A stretch of 64,000 nt of DNA from Haberlea rhodopensis (taxonomy: Eukaryota > Streptophyta > Magnoliopsida > Lamiales > Gesneriaceae). The stretch covers positions 10,458,821-10,522,820 of the forward strand of contig CAJQUN010000003.1 of the NCBI GenBank assembly GCA_907163345.1, given 5' to 3'. Positions 1-11,489 of this stretch are shown piece by piece; position 1 is the stretch's first letter; each line of letters opens with the position of its first letter. A program made the position numbers and the translations under genes. The notes beneath the pieces are model-generated. The model was not told the origin of the DNA. It did not search any database and worked only from the letters and a program-made list of their open reading frames with translations.

Positions 1-1
1 T

Positions 2-394
2 GAACAAATTCTTAACTCAAGTTCTAGTGATACAACTTATACGTCGTTCGGAACTCAGGCTGATGGTAGTGATTCTAATACTTCTAATAATCATGGTATT
101 TATAAAGGTCTGGACCCTACTACTAGTGAAAATATAGCGAGGGCGACGGCAAGAGCAAGGGAAAATCTTGCCTGCATGGAAGCCGACGAGAGGAGGCAAC
201 GTTATACGGCTAGATTGCCAGGTATATATGAAAGGAAGTCCGAGCGCTTTAAGGAGCTGCAAGAGAGAATCCTTGATTCCATAACGGCACGTACCCAAAG
301 GGAAAACATCTTCGCGCCAATAGAAAAAATGCAATTGGCCTTGAAGAATATCACCGAAAGGGATCTCGAGGATAACCTCCCAACGACAAAGTGA
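2..394 (+). CDS. Partial open frame at window edge, unrecognised; possibly part of a viral relic
   Basis: The frame is open from the first bases of the window to a TGA at 392-394, about 130 codons, so its start lies outside. The first part is rich in Ser, Thr and Asn. From the ATG at 176 it becomes charged and helix-like, with many Arg, Glu and Lys. I see no catalytic motif. It lies upstream of caulimovirid-like frames in the same orientation and may belong to the same inserted sequence, but that is inference from position. It could also be an unrelated gene fragment. Confidence 0.3.
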   Translation, partial: EQILNSSSSDTTYTSFGTQADGSDSNTSNNHGIYKGLDPTTSENIARATARARENLACMEADERRQRYTARLPGIYERKSERFKELQERILDSITARTQRENIFAPIEKMQLALKNITERDLEDNLPTTK

Positions 395-598
395 ACCAGC
401 AATTGTCCGGCATTTTACGAAATGAGCCAAAAAGTATGCATTGTGCTAATGTGTACAGAAGTAAGGCGCTATTAAATAGCTCAGACTATGCGACCTGGCC
501 GCTCCAGCTAACAGGATAAAGAAGGAGTTAGAGTTAGGGAGAGAGGGAGAGGCGGGTTTTGGTTAAAATGAAATTTATACATATTAGTTAAACTTTAA

Positions 599-810
599 GT
601 TAATTGAAGTAATATACATTTGGTGTTAGTATATGTGATACTATGATGATTTCAATGACATTCATTTATTTATATGTTTTTCGAATTTGGTAAAAATATT
701 TTTGGTTTTAATTTTTAGTTGAACGTGTTTGTTATACTTTATGTTAATTGAAGTTTATGTATTTAGTGTTAGTATGAGTGATACTATGATGATTTCAGTG
801 ACATGCATTG
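599..810. repeat. Local direct duplication of about 68 bp
   Basis: Positions 599-666 and 743-810 are clearly related: both run from GTTAATTGAAGT to TGATACTATGATGATTTCA and on to GACAT. They are offset by 144 bases, with scattered substitutions and one small indel. The sequence is AT-rich and shows no coding signal. It separates the first open frame from the caulimovirid-like frame. Confidence 0.75.
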
Positions 811-1146
811 TTTATAATGTAATTAATGCTCACATCGTGGGTCAAGTTCAGGAATTGGATCTAAAGAAAGTCCAACATGCTATAAAGGCTAATATGCAGG
901 CTCACACCTGTTTATGTGACAGTCTTTATATTCCCTTATAAGGGATGCTTCGACGACGAGGCTAAAGTCGTGTTTACGAGAGCCAGGCTCATCAACTGGT
1001 GTGGGGGATTCAAGTACCACCACTACAAATCCTAGTATTGATCCATTCGGGAAATATTTAGAAGGAAAAATCGATTCCCATGTATCCAGGATATCTGAAG
1101 AATCAAGCAAACCCAGCACCTTAGGGGTTAATGAGGGATAGATTAA

Positions 1147-1785
1147 TTTAGGCCAGACAAGTCTAAGGTTAATACTAACGAGATTAAAGTTTCTCCAGCT
1201 TCCCCTTTGCAGGAATACCAGAAAACATGGGAGAAACTCTATACAAGAGTGGGTGTAATTCTTGGAAAAATAACAGCTGATTGGTTAGGAAAATACCCAA
1301 GGATGTGGATGCATCCTGGTGTAAAACCAGAAAGTGTCCGCGAATGGTTCGACTTTGGCTGCCTAGCCTCAGTTTTTACCACTGCACCTAGTTTTCCGGA
1401 AATTACAAAGTTACCGGAGTGGATCTACGAGGGAGTATATGACTCATGGCAAAACAACCATACACTCGGAAGAAGAGATGTTCTGGAGTTGAAATTCTTA
1501 ACTGCAGCACCAGAAATTACAGTAAAAGGCCTTCATCACTGCTTCCATTTCATAATGCAGAGGCCGAACTGGAAGGTGATGGATCAGATTAAGCCACCAC
1601 CCGAAGGAATTACACTAGTTTCCGCGCTCACCGAAGACGACATCACTACTAGAAGAGCGTGGAGATTATGGGTCTGTCTCACTGAGATGATCAAAGTCAA
1701 GTATCCATTCAAAATATTCCAGAAAACAGCGAATGTATCATTCATGGTGAACTCCATGACTAGCCATACCACGACATTTGCCTAA
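1147..1785 (+). pseudogene. Caulimovirid-like (endogenous pararetrovirus) open frame, first piece
   Basis: This frame is open from 1147 to a TAA at 1783-1785, with no convincing ATG start. The product is rich in Trp, Phe and Pro, and its general character suggests a late frame of a plant pararetrovirus, either the end of the polyprotein or a downstream protein. No reverse transcriptase or protease motif is present here. The same coding character continues in another frame just beyond the stop, so a frameshift has broken it. The promoter-like region that follows supports a viral origin. The family assignment is recognition by eye only; an unrelated degraded gene remains possible. Confidence 0.45.
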
Positions 1786-2036
1786 AAATCTTCGAAAAGA
1801 AAAGGCAAGTATTATGGGATAACAAGATTCCGGCGACCAGAGACACATGCCGCATGTTCTGCAACATGGCCCACTTTGGAAGATGGCGGGATCACATTTG
1901 CCCGAGCTGCCCAGAGCAAAAGAAGCCGCTGTTCGGGAAAGGAATCCATGTCAAAAGGGACCTGAAGAAAAATGACACAGCGGGACCAGGAAAACGTGGA
2001 AGATTCCCATGCGGACCGCAAAATTCAAATTTATAA
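1786..2036 (+). pseudogene. Caulimovirid-like frame, second piece with Cys/His cluster
   Basis: This second frame is open from about 1785 to the TAA at 2034-2036, in a different phase from the preceding piece. It carries Cys and His residues at roughly 1848-1905, followed by a Lys/Arg-rich tail. The tail suggests nucleic acid binding, and the Cys/His cluster may bind metal. The two pieces are separated by a frame change near 1783, so no intact product is expected. I infer that they were one gene from their direct adjacency and similar composition. Confidence 0.4.
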
Positions 2037-2190
2037 GGACCACAGGGAGACAAGAGTTATGTGACTCTGACGAGTACCACTACCATTATCAAAAGAAACC
2101 AAAAATGGTAGGACCACTCACGAAAACAGTCTGGCGCACTCAGACAAAGATGTCAAACCACGAGATAAAGATGCACTTAAGATTCATGCC

Positions 2191-2460
2191 TATATAAGGC
2201 GAGGCATTGAGGAAGCTAAGAACATCAGAAATTCTTCATAGTTTTCTCACAAATAACTATTGTTGTCTCCAAGTTGTAAGCTTATCAATTTTCATAGCTT
2301 GGTAATAACTTCTTCTTTTGTAATATTTTAGTTTTCAATTCAGACTGTATATGTGTTTCGAGTCCAGCCTCATCATATGAGAGGCTAAACAAGTTAGTCT
2401 CCTCCTAGGAGGAGATATATTATTGTAATAAATATTATAAATATTTCCAAAATAAAACGA
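2191..2460 (+). promoter_or_regulatory. Promoter/terminator-like region with TATATAAG box and a 16 bp palindrome
   Basis: A TATATAAG box lies at 2191-2198, right after the Cys-rich frame. A T-rich transcript-leader-like stretch follows. A perfect 16 bp palindrome, CTCCTCCTAGGAGGAG, lies at 2399-2414, and AATAAA-type signals follow near 2430-2455. A strong promoter downstream of the last frame, with polyadenylation signals shortly after it, is the arrangement expected of plant pararetroviruses. No primer-binding site (TGGTATCAGAGC) was found between here and 3300, so the assignment stays provisional. Confidence 0.4.
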
Positions 2461-4654
2461 AGGCTTTTGTCCATCTATCTCTCAGATTTCTTTAAAATCT
2501 TTTTTATATCTAATTATACTCTACGCCTTAAGGTAGAAAACGAATTAAGGTTGTGCTGTGAGGTTTCTGAAGGAGTCGGATAACTTGCAGACTAACCTCG
2601 TCTGAGGGGCTGAGGTTGGATGGCGATGAGTCATTACTAAAACAGTTTGGAGATAGTAATTTTCCGACTGGTGGATTTGCAACTCACCTCACCCGGTGAC
2701 GTTCTGGTCAAAAGGTATATATCGTTTTGTCAAAATTTTACGGAAGCATGATGGACCTATTATGATTATAGACAAATTCATATAGTAAGGGTATCAAGGT
2801 CTTAAAAAAGAAAAGAGTGAGTAAATAACAAGTTTATTTTAAACTAGGGAGGAATCTCTTTAAAATCTTATACAGTGACTAATTACAAAATCTAAAGTAG
2901 GTATAGTGAGTTTTTACTAATTTTCCCATTATATATACATATATATACTAAACCTAGGGGCTAGGCAGGACTGAAGTTGTACCTACGCCCAGTTTGAGCC
3001 AGAACTTTTATTTAGAGAGTGAAGCGGGAAGATCAACGACCACGATGACTTCTAACCTCCACCTTGCACATAACTCGGTGCATCCAAACAAGAACATAGA
3101 AACAGAAAATGCCTATTCAGAATCACACAATACTATCAAAAATCCACAAAGGGAAAACATCTAAACAGACAAAGATGTCCTTTTTCCATAGACAAGTGTC
3201 TGAAACTCCAAAAACCCCATGATCTTCAATTCTAGTCATCCCAAAACTCTTCAAGCCCATGAAATGAAATTCCTAATCAAGATTATTCATAAAGAATTGA
3301 GGATTCATGCAATATTTGTTGTTTTTTTTAAATAAAAAAAAAAGAGAGCTGAGAATTCAAGAATACACATGCATACATACCCAAATCCCTTAGCGTAGCA
3401 TGAACAATATAGCCTTGACTCAAAAGTTTATTTATCAGTGCAGAAGCAATGTAGCCTGCTCCTCCAGTCACACACACCTTACACTTTCCCTGTTCCATTT
3501 CTCACCGTGTATTTCCCTGTTGCAATTTTTGCCTTTATCTTATGAAGCGTGTCTCAAGAAAAGTGCTTCGTGTTTTGTAATCGAAAGTCAAATGTCATTT
3601 ATTGTCGAAATAAAATATATTTGTATTACAAGAATATTTAAAAATAGGCAATATATATATATATACACATGTTAGTTAATTATTTGTAAAGTAATAAGAT
3701 TTCACTAAAAATATATGGTATGCCATCTCATTTTTAGGTGTATAATAACAAGTAAGACATAGTACGAATTTATAACATGTTGTAGTTAGGGTTTTTTTTT
3801 TATGCCGCATTTAAGGATGATGTCCTAACTTGGGCGATAACACGCGACATATGATAGTAGAAACACAAAAAAGAGAACATGTGGTATATTGGAGCTTATG
3901 GATGAGTACAAGATGATTTGGCCTGGCCAAGCAGTGTTATTTCCAATAACTTGTCCAATTTTAACATTTTTTTATGGATCGGATTAATGGCTTCAAATTC
4001 CCATCACAGTAACTTTTTCTTCGCACCAATTAGCTCCTAATTCTTTAAAGCCTACCAACTTTGACAGATTTTAGCTTTCAATGAAACCTCTTGCAACAAT
4101 TCTGAAACTATCAAACATGATTTTCAAAATGTACATCAATTTTCGTTGTGGGTAAGATTATACCTGAACACCTCGCTAAGTGCAAATTTGTACAATTAGG
4201 CACTCATAGCCAATTCATATGAATCCTTACTGCATATATTATAATCAAACGACAATTCATATTAGTAAGTATCAAACGACAAAATATTGTGAGACATGTT
4301 GCGTATCTAGATGGGAAAGATGTGCCTTCTATCTCTACCGCAATCAATCACCATAACCTTGAATGTTGATAAGGAAGAATTTCGAGCCTTAGTCACCACA
4401 AGTTTTTTGATGTTTCACTTATTGGAGGTTGACAAAAACAGGGAGAAGAAAAAGATTATCACCTCCATTGGCTGACGGTGTGGCTCCAGTCCTATGTGAT
4501 TTTTAAAAAAATTAGTAGCATAAATTTTTTAAATTTGATATCGTAATACAACCTTATATCACCCTTCAAACGTATGTTTAGATATACATTCTGATCAGCC
4601 CCATGTAATCAGAAATACTGGCTCCGCACTTAGTCACGTCCTTCAACATTCTAT
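2461..4654. other. No recognised gene; AT-rich intergenic DNA
   Basis: I see no conserved protein motif, RNA gene or clear repeat boundary here. A short AT microsatellite lies near 3650-3668, A/T homopolymer runs lie near 3323-3350, and 2580-2700 could be the leader of the upstream viral relic. The open frame at 3400-3675 has no recognisable composition or motif and is not called. Confidence 0.5.
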
Positions 4655-5318
4655 GTAGTTGCTATGTGTACCCAAACCAACTATTAATAGAGACGGTGAT
4701 ACAAATGCAGAGTACCAGAGATGGCGTGCACCTCCAGCTGGGGTAATCAAGATAAATGTTGATGCCGCTGATCTCAATTTCATAGGTATTGGTGTGGTCA
4801 GAAGAGACACTCATGGGACTGTTTTGTTAGTGTATGCAAATCCATTTCTGGGAGTTTTTCACCTAAACTTGTTGAATTAATGGCTGTAAAGGAAGGAATT
4901 AATATTACCAGGTCTTATCATTGGGAACATGGCATTTTGGAATCAGATGCACCATCAGTGGTGAATGACGGGTTTTTCTTGGTGCACCCGGTGTATAGAT
5001 ACACATGTGTCTTGGGTGCACCAAACACCGGATACACCCAAGACAAACCCTTACTACATCAATTATTTTAGTAATTGTCACCGGAACGCCTCTATCATTA
5101 CGTCTATTCGAGATTACTGTCTCCATCGCAGTAGTTTCGTTATTAGGCATTGTAGGCGTTCATCTAATATGGTTGCTCATGCAATAGCTGCTAGGGCAGT
5201 TGCTTCAGGGACTGTCAATGCCTCATTGGACATTTGTCCTTTGTTTCTACGATCTTTTGTAAATGCGAATTTGGTTGACGGCAATTAATCTATGTTTTCT
5301 TTCAAAAAAAAAAAAAAA
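4655..5318 (+). pseudogene. 5'-truncated LINE: RNase H domain end, 3' UTR and poly(A) tail
   Basis: The translation shows the plant LINE-type RNase H pattern: a Trp-x-Pro-Pro start, then Lys-Ile-Asn-x-Asp, then Gly-x-Gly-x-Val-x-Arg-Asp, and ILESDA. It resumes with RRSSNMVAHAIAARA and ends near the TAA at 5286-5288. A run of 15 A at 5304-5318 marks the poly(A) tail. Only the RNase H end survives; the endonuclease and reverse transcriptase are gone, as expected of a 5'-truncated LINE copy. The domain is interrupted by a small insert at 4970-5050. The tandem array described below begins inside this domain, so its last part recurs at 13465 and 51206. Confidence 0.7.
4970..5050. mobile_element. 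About 81 bp MITE-like insert with terminal inverted repeats
   Basis: The insert begins GGGTTTTTCTTGG and ends CCAAGACAAACCC. These are inverted copies with a single mismatch over 13 bases. It sits inside the LINE RNase H domain and breaks it, which marks it as an insertion. The interior has internally related GGTGCACC and ACACCGG words. I could not find a convincing target site duplication, so its superfamily is undetermined. Confidence 0.5.
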
Positions 5319-6289
5319 TTCCTCTTTGATATTATCTGCAACATAGATTCATCGTGGAACAAGGAATTAATCAATCTTGTAAATCAAAAATTACCAAAAA
5401 AAAGGACAGCAGAGTAGAAGTGTTTTTATTAAATAATAAGTATACCAATAGAGACAAAAAAACATAAAGAAAAGTCTCACCTTATCCTAACCACCAACAT
5501 CTATGGTAAGGGTTTTTTTACCTAACATTCGGGGTGTGCGTTAGATCATTTTGGGCCATAAATTTACCCCTGATATACTACCTCATGTGGTAGCTTAGAA
5601 GAATTCAACATCGAGACAGTGTTCTTGTACTCAACAGTCTCCATAGTAAAACATGAAGATAGAAAGTAACAACAAAAGGCAGTTCAACTTAAAATCAAAA
5701 GGTGAAATGGTGATAAACTGAATAGGATAATGAAGAAGATCGTCGAATATAAAGGTACAACATCATTAACTTAAAACAAAAACTAAAAATGCAGAATCAC
5801 GGGTCATAGAAATGATAAGTATAGTACTAAATAAATGCTTGTGCTCTTCAACATTCTTCATTATTAGTGATGCTCTCACTTTTTAAGGAAAAGGTATTGT
5901 CTATCATATAAAAGTAGTCACTCAAAATTAGATTTCAAGCTTCTAAGACCTTGAATTTGACATAGTTAACTAGTATTTGAAACCCACCATTCAAAAGTTT
6001 CAACATGTGAATGTACTCAAGACAGTAGTGCTTAAATATTTGCCATCTTTATAGTTAGATAAGGAAAGTAAACTCTATTTTTGTCCATAGACATGGATTC
6101 TTTAAGACACTACAATCAGCAATTATTAACTTAGAAACATACAATTGACTTGCAAACAAAAACAAACAAAAAAAGATAACTAAGATTTTGTTTTTACTCT
6201 AGGAAAAATTATAATTTTTTCTTACAATTTTCTATATAGATATCCAAAATATTAGCACGACTTTCTTAAATTACCCTATATAATAAACA

Positions 6290-6707
6290 CGATAATTTTA
6301 TTGTAGTGAGAAATAGTGTAAGAATTCCCTTTTTCTGTGGGCTTATTCTCCCTTAATTTTTTATTGGCCCCCTTTTTCTTTGGGTCATCTTCCTTGTTAT
6401 TAAATGTTAGATATTATTAATAAGAACTTCAACAGTATCCTCGGTATGTTTTGTCGAGTGCACTGTTAGGACGATTTGTAAACCAACAAATTTCACGCAC
6501 AACATCGAAGAACCAGAAGAAAAATCTCACGATTCGTAAACCAGAAAATGGCACAAAATCGAAGACCCATCACCAAAAATCAATTCGTAAACCATCAAGA
6601 TCCACACGAAAACAAGCGCAAAACCGAAGGAAATCTCAAAAAGAAAATCCCACGATGTTTGAATCAATAGATTTACAAAAAAATTTAACCAGACAAAAAA
6701 ATGAAGT
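6290..6707. other. Unit-1-specific A-rich segment, no gene recognised
   Basis: Unit 2 has no counterpart for this stretch. Its matching sequence stops at 14573 and resumes at 25603. From 6451 it contains a Lys/Ser/Thr-rich open frame of about 90 codons built from repeated CAAAATCGAAG and GTAAACCA-like words. That is low-complexity and probably not a gene. The segment was either inserted in unit 1 or deleted from unit 2, perhaps together with the LTR insertion there. Confidence 0.5.
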
Positions 6708-7710
6708 TAATCATTGTTTGTAATAACCATTCAAAAAGTTGCGAGCTTTACTTACTTAGTCCACAGAAATCGACGTTAAAAAAAATCAAGTTAATCGATG
6801 TTTGTGATAATCAAAAGCTTCTACACAAGTTACAAAGTGAATTGATGAACCAAATAAAATTTTTATGGTGGTGCTAGCTAAAGGCTACTTTTAAAAAAAT
6901 TAACTTAAAGCGTAGGGCGATTTTTAAAATATAACTTAAGTGAATGCCAAAATTAATTATAGTAATTGCTAGAAGGCCATTTTTAGAAAAATCCCTCTTG
7001 ATTTAGTGGTATCTTCAGTTGGGTATTGTTATGAGTTTCTTGATTTTGCCTGTGTGAATACATATTATAATTATAACATTATTATAATAACAATATAATA
7101 AGTGACATTGCACAAGATTGGCATTCAAGAAATATGGATCTTACCTATGGGAAGTGCTAAAACACTTCGAAGGTTTGTTCAATTCAATTTCTTGCTCCAT
7201 TTTTCGAAGTTTTGGTAAACCGAACAGTTTCGGCGGTGGAATACATCTTGAGAAAAGGAACTGAATTTTACTGCCATCTCCAAAATTTAGCTCAACTTAT
7301 TTGTTTTCGCAGTTAAATGATCAATCTTTGATCAGTTCTTGTCCTGATGCTAACTGTTTTAACATATAACTATCTATGTTTAGTGTGTCATCTTTTGTAA
7401 TTTTTACTTCCATCAGTTGAGCTTTACTATGACATATAATGTTGTCATACTGTTAAAGGGGGGAGAAGAAATGAGGATGCGAGACAAATTATAAGCGTTG
7501 AATCAACGACAAAAAATGGTGAGAATCTTCTTTATGACATGTGTGTTATTTTGACTTTGTTATCTTATTTTGATTTAACTTGGGCCATAAATCCTATTCT
7601 TCCTTGGATATGCTCGATAATAATTTTTCAAAGGTGGCATTCTTTTGTAATATGTGGATTGTATTCAACAAGCATTTGATCGCAATCTTCTCTGAATGGA
7701 TTTATTTAGA

Positions 7711-7800
7711 TTCTTCAAAAAAATCGAAGAAGCTGCAATGGCTATTATGAGGTTGAAAGAATTGCTGGAAGCACGTAAATCTTCAGTTCGTGACAATTTT
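7711..7800 (+). pseudogene. Kinesin-like (KIN-4 type) exon fragment, unit 1 copy
   Basis: One frame reads KIEEAAMAIMRLKELLEARK followed by SSVRDN, an amphipathic coiled-coil segment. From family knowledge it resembles the coiled-coil tail of plant KIN-4 (FRA1/KIF4-like) kinesins. No motor domain is nearby and the frame is closed on both sides. This looks like a single captured exon, the kind of host fragment carried by Helitrons or Pack-MULEs. The second copy at 26701-26791 keeps the same residues with a few changes. Recognition is by eye; a homology search would settle it. Confidence 0.5.
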
Positions 7801-8258
7801 GTTTACTTGTTATTTGGGCCATTATTAGTTATCTTACTTGTTTGATTGATTATGTCGACGATATTCTCGACTTGCTCTACTGTGTGGATTTTATAAAGAG
7901 TGAATTAAGCCTATGCAGAGTTGGGTTTGGTGTGGAACTTTAGTATCCACGGGGGCAAAGATTAAAGTTGCGTGTTCGGTCGATTATTTTACTCTTTTTA
8001 TTTGTTTTTAATGTTTTATTGAATTATAGTATTTACATATCAATGATGATGAGTTTTCAGCATGTTTTACGGGCACATTTATTGTGTTGTCGTGCAGTTG
8101 AGAAATGTCTTGGCCTTGTACGTAAAGAGTGTTTACACTAATAGAGGGTTGCTTACGAAAGACCCATGGTGGTTAAGTTTTTAGAGCATATGTTGGTTGC
8201 TCGTCTATGAGTCATTATAGAACAAGATAAAATAGCCATATTAACCTGCTCAAGCGTG

Positions 8259-8262
<4 letters not shown>

Positions 8263-8305
<43 letters not shown>
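8263..8305. repeat. (AT)n(GT)n microsatellite, unit 1
   Basis: A 36 bp AT tract is followed by a short GT tract. The matching locus in unit 2 at 46066-46093 has 28 bp of AT, so the repeat has changed length since the units duplicated. Confidence 0.9.
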
Positions 8306-8306
<1 letters not shown>

Positions 8307-10931
8307 ATATAGAGTCGGACGCATGCTTTTTGGGAAGAATGACAAAAAAATTATAAAATAAAAAATTTAGGTGTCAAAATATAATTTAAAATGGGTAAAA
8401 TGTTATTTTTAAAGAGCAAAATATAATTTTTGGAGTAAAATTACAACTTTTTAGAGTGAAATTACAATTTTTTTATAAAATAAATTGTTTTTAGGTAAAA
8501 AAAATTTTAAGTGTCACATGCTCCTTAGTGTATATATATTGCTAGTGGGACCAATCTACATGCTATTTAATTCGAGGATAGATGATAAAACAATTGTTTT
8601 GTTGTAATTTACCGCAAATTAATAATTTTTAAATTAGTTGAGAATCTCAACAATCACATTCCTATATTTATGCTAATTAAAAATCCATATTATAAAACAT
8701 GTTCTTTCTATTTCTTTCTCTTTAAAAAATAATTTATTTATTCTCTAATCATTATCATTATATCCTCTACTTTCAAATAAGAAATCACATTTTTTTAAGT
8801 TTACCCTTTGTTCACGATTTTTATTACAAAAGAACCATAGAAAAATTTTCGAATACAACTTTCAGGTTATTTCGTTCTACAAAGTGATTTTTTATACTAA
8901 TAGCATTTTGTTCATCTATAAATCATTTTATATAATTATTAAAATAATGGGTAAAAAGTATGCATCTGAATTTTTTGTTTTTGTTTGTAGTTTAGTTTAT
9001 TATTGTTTTTTTCTAAAAAAAATGTTTTTTAACCTATCTAAAACTACAAAAAAATTGAGCTGCCGTGATTTTATATTATAGTGAGTATAGATTGTTTGAC
9101 CAGTGGTTAAAAATGCCGATTTATTGAGTATAATACCTCCTTAAATAGAGGCTATCTGCTTCTAAAACTTTAGCAATGGTAAGATCCATTTCCTAAAATC
9201 CATTTAAACGCTCTTTAAAACTCTTTTTTATCATTCCCAACAAAATGATCAAATATGTTTAATATTTATAGAACTACGAATAAGCATAGTAATAATAAAA
9301 ATATAGAATATTTATCCAAACAAAAGGTGCCAACCTGAAGTACACATCATTTTCAAATTGTTCTTCTTGAAGAGAATATGGATAGAAATTAGAAGAGAAT
9401 GATGTACAAAAAAAGGAGAATACCGAGAGATTGGGAAATAAGTTAAATTCAAATATATATTTTTTTAAAACTAAAACAGGATTTTAGTTGTTTGATTAGT
9501 CAAAAAATATGCTCTTAGCGTACAAGATATTTATATAATTCGTATAAGATATATATACATGGTAACATATCATGTCAACACTCATGCGGAAAATGGACTT
9601 AAAATACTAAAAATAATATTTTAGTTATTTGATTAGTCAAAAAATTGTTACACATTAAAAATTTAAAAGTCATGTTAACTCTTTATAAGATATATGATTT
9701 ACTTCATTCATTACCAATTGATGACTCCATGTATTCTTAACATGATATCTGAGCATACTAAACTCTGAGCACAAAGATTTTAACAAGGTGCTTACGAGCA
9801 ATTGTTATTTCCGAAGAGAATAAATAAATAAATAATATAACATTTGTAAATTACTATTAATTTTTTTTTTTTGGTAAAACATCAAAAACATATTAAATCA
9901 CACCTCTTACAAAAACAATATAGAATATTGCATTTAAATCAGAAACGTTTAATAAAAGTTGCTAAAGTTACAATTTAGCATACGATGCAGACCAATGTGA
10001 ATGCATAGTTCTCATTAGATCTGACCACGATTCTGAACCATCAAGGTTAAACGATTCAGAACTGCCGGTTCTACGGTTCACAAAACCTCAACCCTTAACA
10101 TTAATCTTCTTGACGGTTCCGGTTATGGTTCATTAACTGTCGGTTATGATTCTGTTTCTGATTACGGTTACGGTTTGACCCTTATTTTTTTAAAAAAAAT
10201 TAAAAATATTATTAAAATTTGAAATAAAGTGTAAAGAATATTTGATTGTGTTTTCATCCATAGATTAAATATAAAATAACATGAAAATAAATTCAAGCAC
10301 AGATAATCAGAATATGTAAGATATATTGTTTGGTTAATATATTAAGATCAACAAATCTTTTATAACTGGGTGATTGAAGCTAATTATTCAAGTTGGAGAT
10401 CATGAGTTCAAATCTATAATACAATATATATTTTAAATTTAAAAATCTAAAAAAAATAAAACCTTGAATCACCGATTAATCGACTGTCCACGGGTTAGCA
10501 AAATTATAACTTTTAACCGGCCAGTTTATAGACGGGCCGATTACGGGTCGAACTCTTTGAACTGTTGACAAGGTTAACGATCTACTGACCACAGTTCGAT
10601 TTAGGATCGTTGATGAACCTTGATCCGATCTTATTGTCATAAGTAGAAAAGCTTCTTTTTGGAAACATCAAACCTCACAAGGTTTCCATCCAAGAAAAAG
10701 TTGCAACCTTTCTATTCATTTAATCATTCATTTTCATTAACAACACAGATTATTCGTACACATATTTTAAAAAAAAAAGAAAAAAATTAATATTTACATT
10801 ACATAAATATGAATTTAACTTAAAATAAGTCCTAATCTTAAATTACCAAAATCGACAGTGAATGGAGAACATATACAAGATTTACATTGATTCTTTATCA
10901 ATGGGAGAGCTATATCCACCGGCCATTGCTG

Positions 10932-11489
10932 TATAATTATAAAGGACTACTAATAGCAATTTTCCCCATTTTAGAAATAGTACTGGAAAATTTTCGACTT
11001 ATATTCACATGTAAAGATTAAATTGGTTTGCACATATATTCACATGTAAAGATTCACACTATTTCAAGAAAAAAATTGTATGCCACATTTCACAGTATCC
11101 ATCCTATATTGCCTTCATCTATTTCAAAATCTTTTTTTTTTTAAAATTGCAATGTAATTATTTTGTATGAAAAAGAATCGCCATGAATCTTGAATCAGTA
11201 CCTTGTCTGAGGCGGAGGCGGGCGGTGGTGGCGGAGGCGGGCAAGGAAGAGGACGGCCACAACAGAAAAGGAGGCGGGCTGCAGAGGCAGAAACGGAGGC
11301 GAAGGCGGAGGCGGAGGCGAATGTGAAGGCGGAGGCGGCCGATTCCATATTTTTTCTATCACAATGCCGCCCGCACCGATTGCAGTGACATGAACGACGA
11401 ATGAAGTTGTCTCTTTGACGTAATGTGCCCACTCTCTGAGATTCATTATGTATGTAACTCTTCTATAAACAATTTACAACTAATTATAA
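10932..11489 (-). repeat. Repeat Y, copy 1, with GC-rich minisatellite and conserved short frame
   Basis: This is a block of about 550 bp in AT-rich DNA, present four times in the window (also 48711-49266, 54104-54654 and 54799-55333). On the minus strand a short frame from 11446 begins MNLREWAHYVKETTSFVVHV and runs about 32 residues. It then enters a GGCGGAGGCG-type minisatellite (11205-11340) that reads as Pro-rich or Ala/Ser-rich sequence depending on frame. The 32-residue segment is well kept in the other copies, which suggests a captured exon, but I do not recognise the source gene. Confidence 0.6.

Noticed and set aside
8520..8555. CTAGT in TTGCTAGTGGGACC as a possible Helitron end
   Set aside because: No GC-rich hairpin precedes it.
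8884..9081. Phe/Lys-rich 65-codon frame in unit 1
   Set aside because: Composition is that of AT-rich DNA, and the matching place in unit 2 has frame-changing indels.
10370..10450. B-box-like GAGTTCAAATC that might mark a SINE
   Set aside because: The A box is poor and neither ends nor target duplication are visible; the signal is too weak to call.
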